From SICV01 sp038045265 (lineage in GTDB: Archaea; Nanobdellota; Nanobdellia; Pacearchaeales; GW2011-AR1): a stretch of 57,328 nt of DNA. A model generated the notes under the pieces. It made no database searches and had not been told where the DNA came from. It saw only the letters and a list, made by a program, of their open reading frames with translations. A program made the position numbers and the translations under genes. The stretch spans positions 1 to 57,328 of the forward strand of contig JBBSYL010000036.1 in assembly GCA_038045265.1 (NCBI GenBank), in the 5' to 3' direction. Of this stretch, positions 39,774 through 47,860 are shown in pieces (the first letter of the stretch is position 1; each line of letters begins with the position of its first letter).

Positions 39774-42062
39774 ATGGCAGTAAACGAGTTTCTGACAATA
39801 AAAGATGTCAAACAGAGTGTTGAAAAGCCAGTAAAAGAAAAGCTAAAACTCAAAGATCTCGTAACAGTCGAATCTCCTGGAAAACCAAGCCCTGCACTGC
39901 AGTTAGAGGAGGCAGATAAAGAAGTAAAACAAAAAAAGCCAAGAAAAAAGAAGGCCAAGGCTTCAGAAGAATCTGTTTCAATATCAAAAGAAAATTCAAT
40001 CCTTATAATAACAGAAAAACCTCAGGCTGCAGAAAAAATAGCTAAGGCTCTAGGAAAGGCAAATGCATACAAAGAAGATTCTGTCACTTACTACGAAATA
40101 GAAGGATACGAGAAAAAGATCTATGTCTGCTCTGCAGTAGGTCATTTATTCAATTTAACTTATAAACCGGGCGTTAAAGGTTGGCCAATTTTCGATGTAA
40201 TTTGGCAACCAAGCTTCATAAAAAAAAATGCAGCATTCACAAAAAGATATTATAATCTTCTAAGTAAAATTGCAAAAAGATGCAATGAATTCATCATAGC
40301 AACAGACTATGACATAGAAGGAGAAGTTATAGGCTGGAATGTTCTGCGTTTCCTCTGCAAACAATCAAATGCGCAAAGAATGAAATTTTCTACGCTAACT
40401 GCAGATGAACTAAAAAATTCTTTCAATAATCTTGAAAAGAATATCAACTGGGGCAATGCATATGCAGGAGAAGCTAGACATATAATAGACTGGCTTTATG
40501 GAATAAACCTATCAAGAGCATTAATGTCTGCAATAAAAACTTCAAACGTATTCAAAATACTCTCAATAGGGCGTGTCCAGGGCCCAGCATTAAAAATCAT
40601 TGTAGACAGAGAAAAAGAAATCTTCAATTTCAAACCAGAACCTTACTGGCAGGCATTAGCGTTTACAAAAGAACTAGTATTGAAACACCCTAAAGACCTA
40701 TTTGACAAAAAAGAGCTGGAAAAATTTACAGGCATAACAGAGGGAACAGCAGAAACAAAAAACAAAGAAGAATTAACTCCTCCTCCAACTCCATTCGATT
40801 TAACAACATTACAAAAAGAATCTTATCGGCTATTCAAATTCTCTCCTTCCTTTACACTTCAAATAGCACAGAAGCTTTATCTTGCAGGATTAATTTCCTA
40901 CCCTAGAACATCAAGTCAAAAAATTCCAGAAGCAATAAAACCCAAGGAAATATTAAAAAAGTTAAGCAAAGATTTTCCAGAAACCTCTCTAGCTATCAAA
41001 AAAAAACCTTCAGAAGGTAAAAAAACAGATCCTGCGCACCCTTCAATATATCCTACAGGAGAATTTGGAAAGATTAATGATGATGAAGAAAAATTATACA
41101 ATCTAATAGTCAAAAGATTCATATCTTGCTTCTGTTCAGATTTGAAGACTGCAAATAGGAGAGTAATTTTAACGGCAATTTCTCCGAAAACCCAGGAAAA
41201 ATTAGATTTCACAGCATCTGGGCAAAAAATACTAGATAGGGGCTGGTTAACAGTCTACCCTTCAAGTATAGAAGAAAAAGAGGTACCTGAATTAAAAGGT
41301 AATATTAAAGTAAATGAAATAAAAATAGAAGAAAAAGAAACAACTCCTCCAAACCGCTACACTCCAACTTCTCTTGTTTCTCTTCTAGAAAAGAAGAACC
41401 TTGGAACTAAAACAACTAGAAGTATGATTATTGACACTTTATTTAATCGGGGCTATCTAGATGGTAAATCAATTCAAGCTACCCCTCTAGGAATGAAATT
41501 AATCGACACTCTTGAAAAGCATTCTTCAATTATAATAGATGAAAATTTAACAAGAAGTTTAGAAGAAGAAATGGAGAAAATTAAGGATGCGACTTCAGAA
41601 TTCGATAAAAAAGAAAAAGAAGTAATAGAGAAAGCAAAAAAAATAATTTCAGACATTTCAAAAGAGTTTAAATCAAAAGAAAAAGAAATTGGGCAAGACC
41701 TTGCTTCTGGACTTCAAGAGTTTAGAAAAGAACAAAATGAAGCTAATACATTAATGCTCTGCCCTAGCTGTAAAAAAGGAAATTTAAGAATAATGTTTAA
41801 TCGTTCATCAAGAAGATATTTTGTCGCCTGTTCTGCCTATCCAGAATGCAAACAAACCTACTCTCTTCCCCCAAATGCCCTAATAAAAAAAGCAGATAAC
41901 GACAAACTCTGTGAAGCAGATAACTTCCCTAAGCTTTTAGCAATAAGAAAAGCCAAACGTCCTTGGGAATTTTGCTTTAATCCCGAATGCCCAATTGAAA
42001 AAGAAAAGAGAGAAAGTTATGAGAAGAGAAAGAATGAGAATGAAAACAATGAAGATGATTAA
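39774..42062 (+). CDS. topA: DNA topoisomerase I (type IA)
   Basis: About 762 residues. The Toprim domain begins ILIITEKPQAAEKIAKALG near 83, with YDIEGEVIGW carrying the acidic pair. The catalytic Tyr is in AGLISYPRTSSQ near 380. The C-terminal zinc-finger region has CPSCKKGNLRIMF, CSAYPECKQ and CFNPECP. It relaxes negative supercoils. Unusually, about 80 Lys/Pro/Glu-rich residues precede the Toprim domain. The start at 39774 has standard TATA spacing; an ATG at 39768 adds two residues. Confidence 0.95.
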   Translation: MAVNEFLTIKDVKQSVEKPVKEKLKLKDLVTVESPGKPSPALQLEEADKEVKQKKPRKKKAKASEESVSISKENSILIITEKPQAAEKIAKALGKANAYKEDSVTYYEIEGYEKKIYVCSAVGHLFNLTYKPGVKGWPIFDVIWQPSFIKKNAAFTKRYYNLLSKIAKRCNEFIIATDYDIEGEVIGWNVLRFLCKQSNAQRMKFSTLTADELKNSFNNLEKNINWGNAYAGEARHIIDWLYGINLSRALMSAIKTSNVFKILSIGRVQGPALKIIVDREKEIFNFKPEPYWQALAFTKELVLKHPKDLFDKKELEKFTGITEGTAETKNKEELTPPPTPFDLTTLQKESYRLFKFSPSFTLQIAQKLYLAGLISYPRTSSQKIPEAIKPKEILKKLSKDFPETSLAIKKKPSEGKKTDPAHPSIYPTGEFGKINDDEEKLYNLIVKRFISCFCSDLKTANRRVILTAISPKTQEKLDFTASGQKILDRGWLTVYPSSIEEKEVPELKGNIKVNEIKIEEKETTPPNRYTPTSLVSLLEKKNLGTKTTRSMIIDTLFNRGYLDGKSIQATPLGMKLIDTLEKHSSIIIDENLTRSLEEEMEKIKDATSEFDKKEKEVIEKAKKIISDISKEFKSKEKEIGQDLASGLQEFRKEQNEANTLMLCPSCKKGNLRIMFNRSSRRYFVACSAYPECKQTYSLPPNALIKKADNDKLCEADNFPKLLAIRKAKRPWEFCFNPECPIEKEKRESYEKRKNENENNEDD

Positions 42063-42185
42063 AACTAATTCTCTTCGTTCACAGCTTCAACAAATAAAAA
42101 AAGCAAGATAGAACATAAGATAACATTATCTCCTAATGGCTAAACTTATTGTATTATTCATTCTTTATACTTTATATACTAATAA

Positions 42186-42294
42186 TTACTGCCCAAATGG
42201 TAAAAATCTAACCTATTTTTACTGCCCAAATGGTAAAATATAATAACCCCCTCCTCGATAAATAGGACATATCTTTACTGCCCAAATGGTAAAA
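42186..42294. promoter_or_regulatory. Three 20-bp direct repeats upstream of the Fic gene
   Basis: TTACTGCCCAAATGGTAAAA occurs at 42186-42205 and 42275-42294; the copy at 42219-42238 is the same. Spacing is 33 and then 56 nt. Each has TTAC...GTAA symmetry at its ends. The third copy runs straight into the AAATATATAAAG promoter about 30 nt before the Fic start, so these are likely regulator-binding sites controlling that gene. The first two copies also lie in one frame (YCPNGK), probably by chance. Confidence 0.82.
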
Positions 42295-42323
42295 TATATA
42301 AAGGGTAAAATACAACATATTAC

Positions 42324-43280
42324 ATGAGTTACATAGAAAAGAAATCAGTAAATAATAAGAAATATATTTACTTTGTTAAAAAGGTCTCTTTTATGAATAA
42401 GTTTCTTGTAATAAAAGAAAGTATGGGTATTGAATCTCCGACAATGAATAAAGAAAAATACCTATTAGATAACTTAGATAAAATATCAAACAAAGAGCTC
42501 CTTTTTAGAAAAACTTTCTTAAATCAAATAAAAGACAAAATCAGCCATAATGAGAACCTTCCTGAAAAGATAGAAATTAAAGCAATAAACATAAATAATC
42601 TTATAGAAGGTAAAAAGGCTTCCGACATTATCGAAAATGAGTTTGCAAAAGAGTTTATTTTTAATTCAAATAATATTGAAGGCTCTAAAATACCTCCAGA
42701 AAGAGTAAGAGAGATAATAGACACTGGAGATAGCAAATATAAAGACAGAAATGAAGTTAAAGAAGTTAAAAACTCAATTATAGCTTATAAGTATTTGAAA
42801 AAATCATTTAAATTTAATCTTCAGTCTATAAAAAGATTATATTATATATTAACAAAAGACTTAGTAAGAGAAGGAAATCAACCCTATCCAAAGGGATTTA
42901 AAAAAGAACAAAATATAGTAAATAATTCTTCAACAACTGCACCAGAAAAAGTGGAAGAAGAACTAAAAGATTTAATGAAATGGTATAATAAAAATAAGAA
43001 TAATTTACATCCATTAATTCTTTCTTTTGAATTTCATAGAAGATATGAACTTATTCACCCATTTTTAGATGGAAATGGAAGAACTGGAAGATTAATTATG
43101 AATAAGATACTTTTGAATTCTGGTTATTTTCCAATTATTATATATAAATCAAGCAAACAAGCATATTTTAATGCAATAGAAAAATCAAAAGAAGGAAAGC
43201 TCAAGAATTATTATCAATTTATACTTGAACAAGCAGATAAAAGCTATGATTATATCTTGGAAGTTTTAAAGAAGTATTAG
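42324..43280 (+). CDS. Fic-domain protein (AMPylator family)
   Basis: A 318-residue protein. The Fic core motif HPFLDGNGRTGR near 253 is complete, including the catalytic His, so it should transfer AMP or a similar group from a nucleotide to a protein. The upstream segment FNSNNIEGSKI near 112 is the class II inhibitory helix motif (S/TxxxE(G/N)), whose Glu blocks ATP binding until relieved. No C-terminal winged helix is present. Internal ATGs exist at residues 24 and 34, but the first ATG fits the promoter. It lies in an accessory region behind three repeats. Confidence 0.92.
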   Translation: MSYIEKKSVNNKKYIYFVKKVSFMNKFLVIKESMGIESPTMNKEKYLLDNLDKISNKELLFRKTFLNQIKDKISHNENLPEKIEIKAININNLIEGKKASDIIENEFAKEFIFNSNNIEGSKIPPERVREIIDTGDSKYKDRNEVKEVKNSIIAYKYLKKSFKFNLQSIKRLYYILTKDLVREGNQPYPKGFKKEQNIVNNSSTTAPEKVEEELKDLMKWYNKNKNNLHPLILSFEFHRRYELIHPFLDGNGRTGRLIMNKILLNSGYFPIIIYKSSKQAYFNAIEKSKEGKLKNYYQFILEQADKSYDYILEVLKKY

Positions 43281-43473
43281 AGGAAGAATGGAAACGGAGA
43301 AAATTATGTAATTATTGGAAACACGGACTAAAAAAGCTTAATAATTAGCTAAGAGTCTGCCCAATAATAAACTGATATATTTTCATTGTCTATTTTTATT
43401 TCAAGCGTCGTTGTTTATTTTGATTTGTCTACAATATAAGGCATTTTAATTTAATGTAAGTCTTAAACAATCG

Positions 43474-43532
43474 TGAATTTCACCACCCGATTTATAGGAG
43501 CGTAGTCAGGCGAAAGCCAAAGGTGAAATTCA
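43474..43532. ncRNA. Candidate structured RNA with 11-bp outer stem and GNRA hairpin
   Basis: TGAATTTCACC (43474-43484) and GGTGAAATTCA (43522-43532) are perfect complements. Inside lies GGC-GAAA-GCC (43509-43518), a hairpin with a GAAA tetraloop that forms only on the + strand. It occupies the 319-nt gap (43281-43599) between the convergent ends of the Fic and lipase genes, where I see no gene. It could be a 3' structural element, a bidirectional terminator or a small RNA. Confidence 0.45.
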
Positions 43533-43599
43533 AGCAATAAATAAAAATCTCTGCTCTGAATTAGGCTCTCCGTGTCATTTTGATTTACAGAACTTCTTT

Positions 43600-45963
43600 T
43601 TAAGATTTTATAAATTTCAAAACTTCAGAATATACTCTTTCATCATCAGGTAAATTACCATGAATGGTTTCCTTGTCACTCCAATCACACTGGGAAGAAC
43701 CAACACAGCTACCAATTAATTCTACATTAGTAGCACCATTAATTTTTGCACTATAACTTCTTACAACCTCATCATGTGTAAAGTTAAGTGTTTTATCAAC
43801 AACTCCTCCAAATATATTGTCAGAACTAGCACCAATAATAGATAAAGTAGGTACTAGGACTTCTTGACCGCTATTTAGCTGTTTTAAAAAGTTACTTTCT
43901 GCTTTCATATCCTCACATTCTGGAGGATATTTGAAATTCAAATATTTTTGAGTAGTTCCACACCAGTTAGCCACGCCACCATATATACCATGATTTGGAG
44001 TTCCTATAGTTATTAACTTGTAAACTTTCTCTTTCCCCCCATAATTCTTTATATATTCTCTCGAAACCAAACCACCCATTGAATGAGATACAATTATTAC
44101 TTTGTCTTTACCAGTATTATGTCTAACAATATCGACTACTGTACTTAATCTTTGTGCATATTCAGTAATAGTTTTGTCTTGCTCTTTCTTACCAGTAGGA
44201 TTGCCATTTTCATCGTAAACTCCAAGATAGTAAGAAACTCTAGTGGTTGAAGGTCTTCTTATTCTACCCCAATCACCTTCCTTAACAGAAGTTATATCTG
44301 AATCAGGTAAGGTTATTTTACGCTTAACATAACCTTGTTCAAAACTCAATTTATCCTCCAATTTCTTAAATGTATTGATTGAATAAGCATAATTATTCCA
44401 AGAAACAGAAGAATGACCATGAACAAAGATTACTGGATAATAAGAAGAGTCTTTTCTGCAAGCCTCATCATCACAGCAAACAGTAGTTATATCTCCTACA
44501 GAACACATCGTTTGTCCTTCTTTAGTCTCTTTAATACCTTCTCCCTTGATATCTTTTTCTATCAAATTAACATTTGCAATTAAACTATTATTTTGTGCAA
44601 TTATCTTAAATTTGCAGTTATTATTGACGAATTCCCTGTATTGCTCAGACAATTCTATAAATTTATTCTCTTTGGAAGTAAAAATAGACTGACTTTTACT
44701 GTTTGAGGAAGATGCTCCGAATATTTTTTTAAAAAAATTCTTTAAAGCAATAAAAAATCCTCCTTGTTCTTTAGATTGAGATTCATTGACAGGTTTGGCA
44801 CTTTTCTCTTTAGGAGACACATCATCGGTTCTTATTTTGTTCTCACCAGTAACATCTTCTTGAATTTTTTCCAGATTTTTACAAATTTGTTGAATATTAT
44901 CTCCAGTTTCATAAGTTTTACAAAACTTATATTTATCACATAAGGCACTTTCCTCATTTTTCAAAGAAGATTTACCAGAGTTAACTTTTTCATTAATCTT
45001 TATATTCGTATCTTCACTTAAACTGTTTATCCTGCCTCCAATATCCACAACTTTAGCTTCTATTCCTTCATAAGTGTTAAAGTTTCCTTTTTTAAAATCT
45101 TCTACTAAGACCGTTATCTCATTATTAAGTATATTCTCTTCATTAATGAGAGATAATTTTGTAGTTAATTCATTATTTTTAATACTTATTTTATTTATAT
45201 CTTCATTTATTTGATTATGCCTTTTGACTATTAAGTCTAAATTACCCTCCAATTTAAGAGCAAACTCTCCATTTTCAGATATTTCACCAACTATAGAATT
45301 GCGGTAGTTTTCTTTAGCTTTAATGTAATTAAACTCGATTTTTGCTATTTTATCAATCTTCTCTATCTCTAATTTTTGAGAGACATGTTTATTTCTTATA
45401 ACACTAATATCTTGTTTGATAGAATCAACTTTAACATTTGAAGGTAAACCACTTATCTTAGATTCTACTTTCTTTATTTTTGTATCTGCATTTATTATAT
45501 TTTCATTAACTACTGCAAACGCCCCTTCAATAAAAGATTTAGCTTCTCTTTGTACAGGATTTAATTTATAAGTAGTATCGATTGTTTGAGTTTTAGTGTC
45601 ACTATAGGCATTACAAAGACCAATTTTATCTCTACTACAAGTTATTTCATACTTTAAACTATAACTCTGACCTTCTTTTCCATATTGGGGAGCTGAATGC
45701 ACATATGAATGACTTAAACCATTGGACGAGAGAATTCCAAGATAGAAATTATTTCCATCAACTTTGTACGAACAAGATATATCGCATGAAAAAGTAGAGC
45801 TTGCATCTGTAATCCTAACTGGTAAGTTGACACTACTACCATATTCTAATTGAATACTGCCTATTCCATTATTTACTATTGGTGTAAAATCATAACTAGC
45901 GGATACAAAGGGCATAATTGTTAAGATGATTATTCCTATTATAATGGCAAGTATTCTTCTCAT
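43600..45963 (-). CDS. Secreted lipase-like alpha/beta hydrolase with coiled-coil N-terminal region
   Basis: A 787-residue protein. Residues 1-22 form a signal peptide, then a beta domain with Cys pairs (FSCDISCSYKV), a coiled-coil stretch about 150-330, a low-complexity Ser/Lys linker and a C-terminal alpha/beta hydrolase. The hydrolase has YYPVIFVHGHSSVSWNNYAY (oxyanion region), VSHSMGGLVSREYI (nucleophile Ser near 626) and LITIGTPNHG, as in PGAP1/lipase_2 families; His may be in TIHGNLPDDE. It likely acts outside the cell on esters. The long N-terminal part may reach or bind a surface. The next small membrane gene lies 7 nt upstream. Confidence 0.8.
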   Translation of the reverse strand: MRRILAIIIGIIILTIMPFVSASYDFTPIVNNGIGSIQLEYGSSVNLPVRITDASSTFSCDISCSYKVDGNNFYLGILSSNGLSHSYVHSAPQYGKEGQSYSLKYEITCSRDKIGLCNAYSDTKTQTIDTTYKLNPVQREAKSFIEGAFAVVNENIINADTKIKKVESKISGLPSNVKVDSIKQDISVIRNKHVSQKLEIEKIDKIAKIEFNYIKAKENYRNSIVGEISENGEFALKLEGNLDLIVKRHNQINEDINKISIKNNELTTKLSLINEENILNNEITVLVEDFKKGNFNTYEGIEAKVVDIGGRINSLSEDTNIKINEKVNSGKSSLKNEESALCDKYKFCKTYETGDNIQQICKNLEKIQEDVTGENKIRTDDVSPKEKSAKPVNESQSKEQGGFFIALKNFFKKIFGASSSNSKSQSIFTSKENKFIELSEQYREFVNNNCKFKIIAQNNSLIANVNLIEKDIKGEGIKETKEGQTMCSVGDITTVCCDDEACRKDSSYYPVIFVHGHSSVSWNNYAYSINTFKKLEDKLSFEQGYVKRKITLPDSDITSVKEGDWGRIRRPSTTRVSYYLGVYDENGNPTGKKEQDKTITEYAQRLSTVVDIVRHNTGKDKVIIVSHSMGGLVSREYIKNYGGKEKVYKLITIGTPNHGIYGGVANWCGTTQKYLNFKYPPECEDMKAESNFLKQLNSGQEVLVPTLSIIGASSDNIFGGVVDKTLNFTHDEVVRSYSAKINGATNVELIGSCVGSSQCDWSDKETIHGNLPDDERVYSEVLKFIKS

Positions 45964-45970
45964 CTTAACT

Positions 45971-46324
45971 TCAGGAAGACTCCTTCTTATTTTTATTTTT
46001 TAATATCAAAGCTAATATAACAAAACCAATTATTATAGCTAAGGCAATTATTATCTGAGAAGTATAATCTTTTTTTACATAGTCCTCTGCACAGATATTA
46101 GAAGAACCATGAAATTCACACCCCTTAACACAATTCTTAACTAAAATCTTATCATCTCCTTCGGAGTTACATCTTTCAATACTTTTTCCATCTAAACTAC
46201 AGTATAATCCATCAGGGGTACAAGTAATACCTGAATTGTATTTAACACTTATGATATTAGCAGAAACATATGAAGTAGTCAATAATAGAGCTAAAAATAA
46301 GATATAGATAAATATTTTCTTCAT
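45971..46324 (-). CDS. Small secreted/membrane protein with Cys-rich ectodomain
   Basis: A 117-residue protein: signal peptide 1-22, a Cys-rich ectodomain (CTPDGLYCSLDGKSIERCNS, then NCVKGCEFHGSSNICAEDY; seven Cys), one membrane helix near 88-110 and a Lys-rich cytoplasmic end. It precedes the lipase gene by 7 nt on the same strand, so they form an operon. It may hold or present the lipase at the surface, which is inference. The ectodomain Cys would suit the DsbA-like enzyme at 4426. Confidence 0.7.
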   Translation of the reverse strand: MKKIFIYILFLALLLTTSYVSANIISVKYNSGITCTPDGLYCSLDGKSIERCNSEGDDKILVKNCVKGCEFHGSSNICAEDYVKKDYTSQIIIALAIIIGFVILALILKNKNKKESS

Positions 46325-46332
46325 TTGAAATA

Positions 46333-46376
46333 TGGTAACTATCTGGTAAATATACTATTTAAGCATTTTGGTAACT
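46333..46376. promoter_or_regulatory. Three TGGTAA sites between divergent genes
   Basis: TGGTAACT at 46333-46340, TGGTAAAT at 46344-46351 and TGGTAACT at 46369-46376 fill the short gap between the membrane-lipase operon and the winged-helix regulator. They are likely operator half-sites for that regulator. ATGGTAA also occurs in the three repeats before the Fic gene. Confidence 0.5.
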
Positions 46377-46383
46377 TATAGGT

Positions 46384-46650
46384 ATGGATAAGGCAACCAA
46401 ATGGAGAGATATTAGTTTCGTTGTTTCTAGTGCTTATAGAAATAAAGTCTTAAGAGCATTAGAAAATCCGAAAATGCCTTTAAAGTTAAGCAAGGAATTG
46501 GGAATAAACAAAACACATATTAGTAGAGCCTTATATGAACTTGAAAGTAAAAAGCTTATTAAATGTCTTACTCCTGAGGCAAGGAAAGGTAAGATTTATG
46601 AGATTACAGATTATGGAAAAGAAGTCATAGAACAAGTTTTTAAATTATAA
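46384..46650 (+). CDS. Winged-helix transcriptional regulator
   Basis: An 88-residue wHTH protein: SSAYRNKVLRALENPKMPLK, recognition helix INKTHISRALYELESKKLIK, then the wing TPEARKGKIYEITDYG. The family is typical of archaeal one-domain regulators. It is divergent from the small membrane protein/lipase operon, with three TGGTAA boxes between them, so autoregulation and control of the operon are plausible. Confidence 0.82.
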   Translation: MDKATKWRDISFVVSSAYRNKVLRALENPKMPLKLSKELGINKTHISRALYELESKKLIKCLTPEARKGKIYEITDYGKEVIEQVFKL

Positions 46651-46678
46651 TTATTCTTTTTAACAATCTACAATTAAC

Positions 46679-47251
46679 TTACTTCCCTCTTCTTCCCCAA
46701 GCTCTTCCGCTTGGTCTTACCTTCATATTATGGCTCTTTGTTCTCAATCCTCTGCTCTTCTTTGCCGCACTAGTTAATCCTCTTAGTGCCCTCTTACTAT
46801 TTGCAGGGTCGCATATCCAAGCCAATTGTCTATCCTTTTTTATCTCATTTCTTTGAGGATCTATCATTATAATTTCATAGAAATAATACTTTCCATCTTT
46901 ACCTATCTGATATGAATTTAAAACTTCTAAATTCTTAAAATAATTCTGCGCTCTTATCTCTGCAACCCATCTGTAATTCATCTTCAAAATCTTCATTACA
47001 TGTTGCTTTCTTGATTTTCTTCCGTGCTTATGCCTACTTCTCTGCCTTCCTCCTCTTTTTACCCTTACTCTAACAACAACAACTCCCGTCTTGGCCTTAT
47101 AGCCCAATGCTCTTGCTTTGCTTATTCTCAAGGGCTTCTCAACCTTTACTATACTATTCCCTGCCCTCCACTGAATCATTCTCGAATGAAGCATCTCTCT
47201 ACTTGGTGCCTTCCATGCCTCATCTAAATAATGCGCTACTCCTTTAACCAT
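46679..47251 (-). CDS. rpl15e: Ribosomal protein eL15
   Basis: About 190 residues from the ATG at 47251, which lies 29 nt after TTTAAAAA; ATG 47257 and TTG 47260 are in frame. Hallmarks of eL15: YLDEAWKAPSREMLHSRMIQ, ARALGYKAKTGVVVVRVRVK, RGGRQRSRHKHGRKSRKQHV and a C-terminal GLTSAAKKSRGLRTKS. A large-subunit rRNA-binding protein. It marks the return to core genes after the accessory block. Confidence 0.95.
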   Translation of the reverse strand: MVKGVAHYLDEAWKAPSREMLHSRMIQWRAGNSIVKVEKPLRISKARALGYKAKTGVVVVRVRVKRGGRQRSRHKHGRKSRKQHVMKILKMNYRWVAEIRAQNYFKNLEVLNSYQIGKDGKYYFYEIIMIDPQRNEIKKDRQLAWICDPANSKRALRGLTSAAKKSRGLRTKSHNMKVRPSGRAWGRRGK

Positions 47252-47357
47252 TGTCATCAATGTAAAAATCGGTTTTTAAACCTTTAGCTTGTAAAAGCTA
47301 AATCTAGCTTTCACTAACATTTTTTAAAGGTTATTTTAAAGCTTCCGTATATTTCAA

Positions 47358-47798
47358 TTAAATTCTTTTTCTATGCTTATTGTCTGCTTCATAAATAACG
47401 AGCCTTCTATCAAAAGCAAAACTATCTCCAGGAGCCTTCGCAACCTCCTTAGAAAAGTAAGTTGCAAAAAATCTGCAAATTAGATCATCTACTAAACTGT
47501 CTTTTAAGCTTACAAAATCTCGCCCATTCAATTCTGAAGGTTTAGTATTAGAAGTAACCAAATCGTTAGGATATTGCGTATTTCCAATAAACAAAACTCC
47601 TCTGTCTATCGGATTTCCAACATCAACAATTTCTCCTAAAACAAATCCATTCTTGAGGAGAGTCAACTGCCCATCTAAATTAAATCGGGCAGTTAAAATC
47701 TGTCCGTATCTTTCATAAGGAAAAACTTGTAGGGGAGTATATTTCCTAAATCTTTGTAAGTCTTTATTATATATCCATAATCTATGTGTAAATTTCAT
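47358..47798 (-). CDS. Hypothetical protein
   Basis: A 146-residue soluble protein rich in beta strands (RLWIYNKDLQRFRKYTPLQV, ILTARFNLDGQLTLLKNGFV). No signal peptide, metal site or recognised motif. It is divergent from metG. Function unknown. Confidence 0.58.
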   Translation of the reverse strand: MKFTHRLWIYNKDLQRFRKYTPLQVFPYERYGQILTARFNLDGQLTLLKNGFVLGEIVDVGNPIDRGVLFIGNTQYPNDLVTSNTKPSELNGRDFVSLKDSLVDDLICRFFATYFSKEVAKAPGDSFAFDRRLVIYEADNKHRKRI

Positions 47799-47860
47799 GG
47801 ACTTCTTTAAAAATTTCTCCCTTTAAAAGCCTTTTTATACCTAAAAATCTCAGAAATAGC

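Noticed and set aside
42136..42243. 35-residue frame with a hydrophobic start and two YCPNGK repeats
   Set aside because: The coding look comes from two repeats 33 nt apart, while the third copy is out of frame. No promoter of its own is clear.
42186..42294. CRISPR array
   Set aside because: Only three copies, unequal spacers of 13 and 36 nt, no leader and no cas genes; promoter sites fit better.
43474..43532. Hammerhead or other self-cleaving ribozyme
   Set aside because: The conserved CTGANGA core and a correctly placed GAAA are not both present on either strand.
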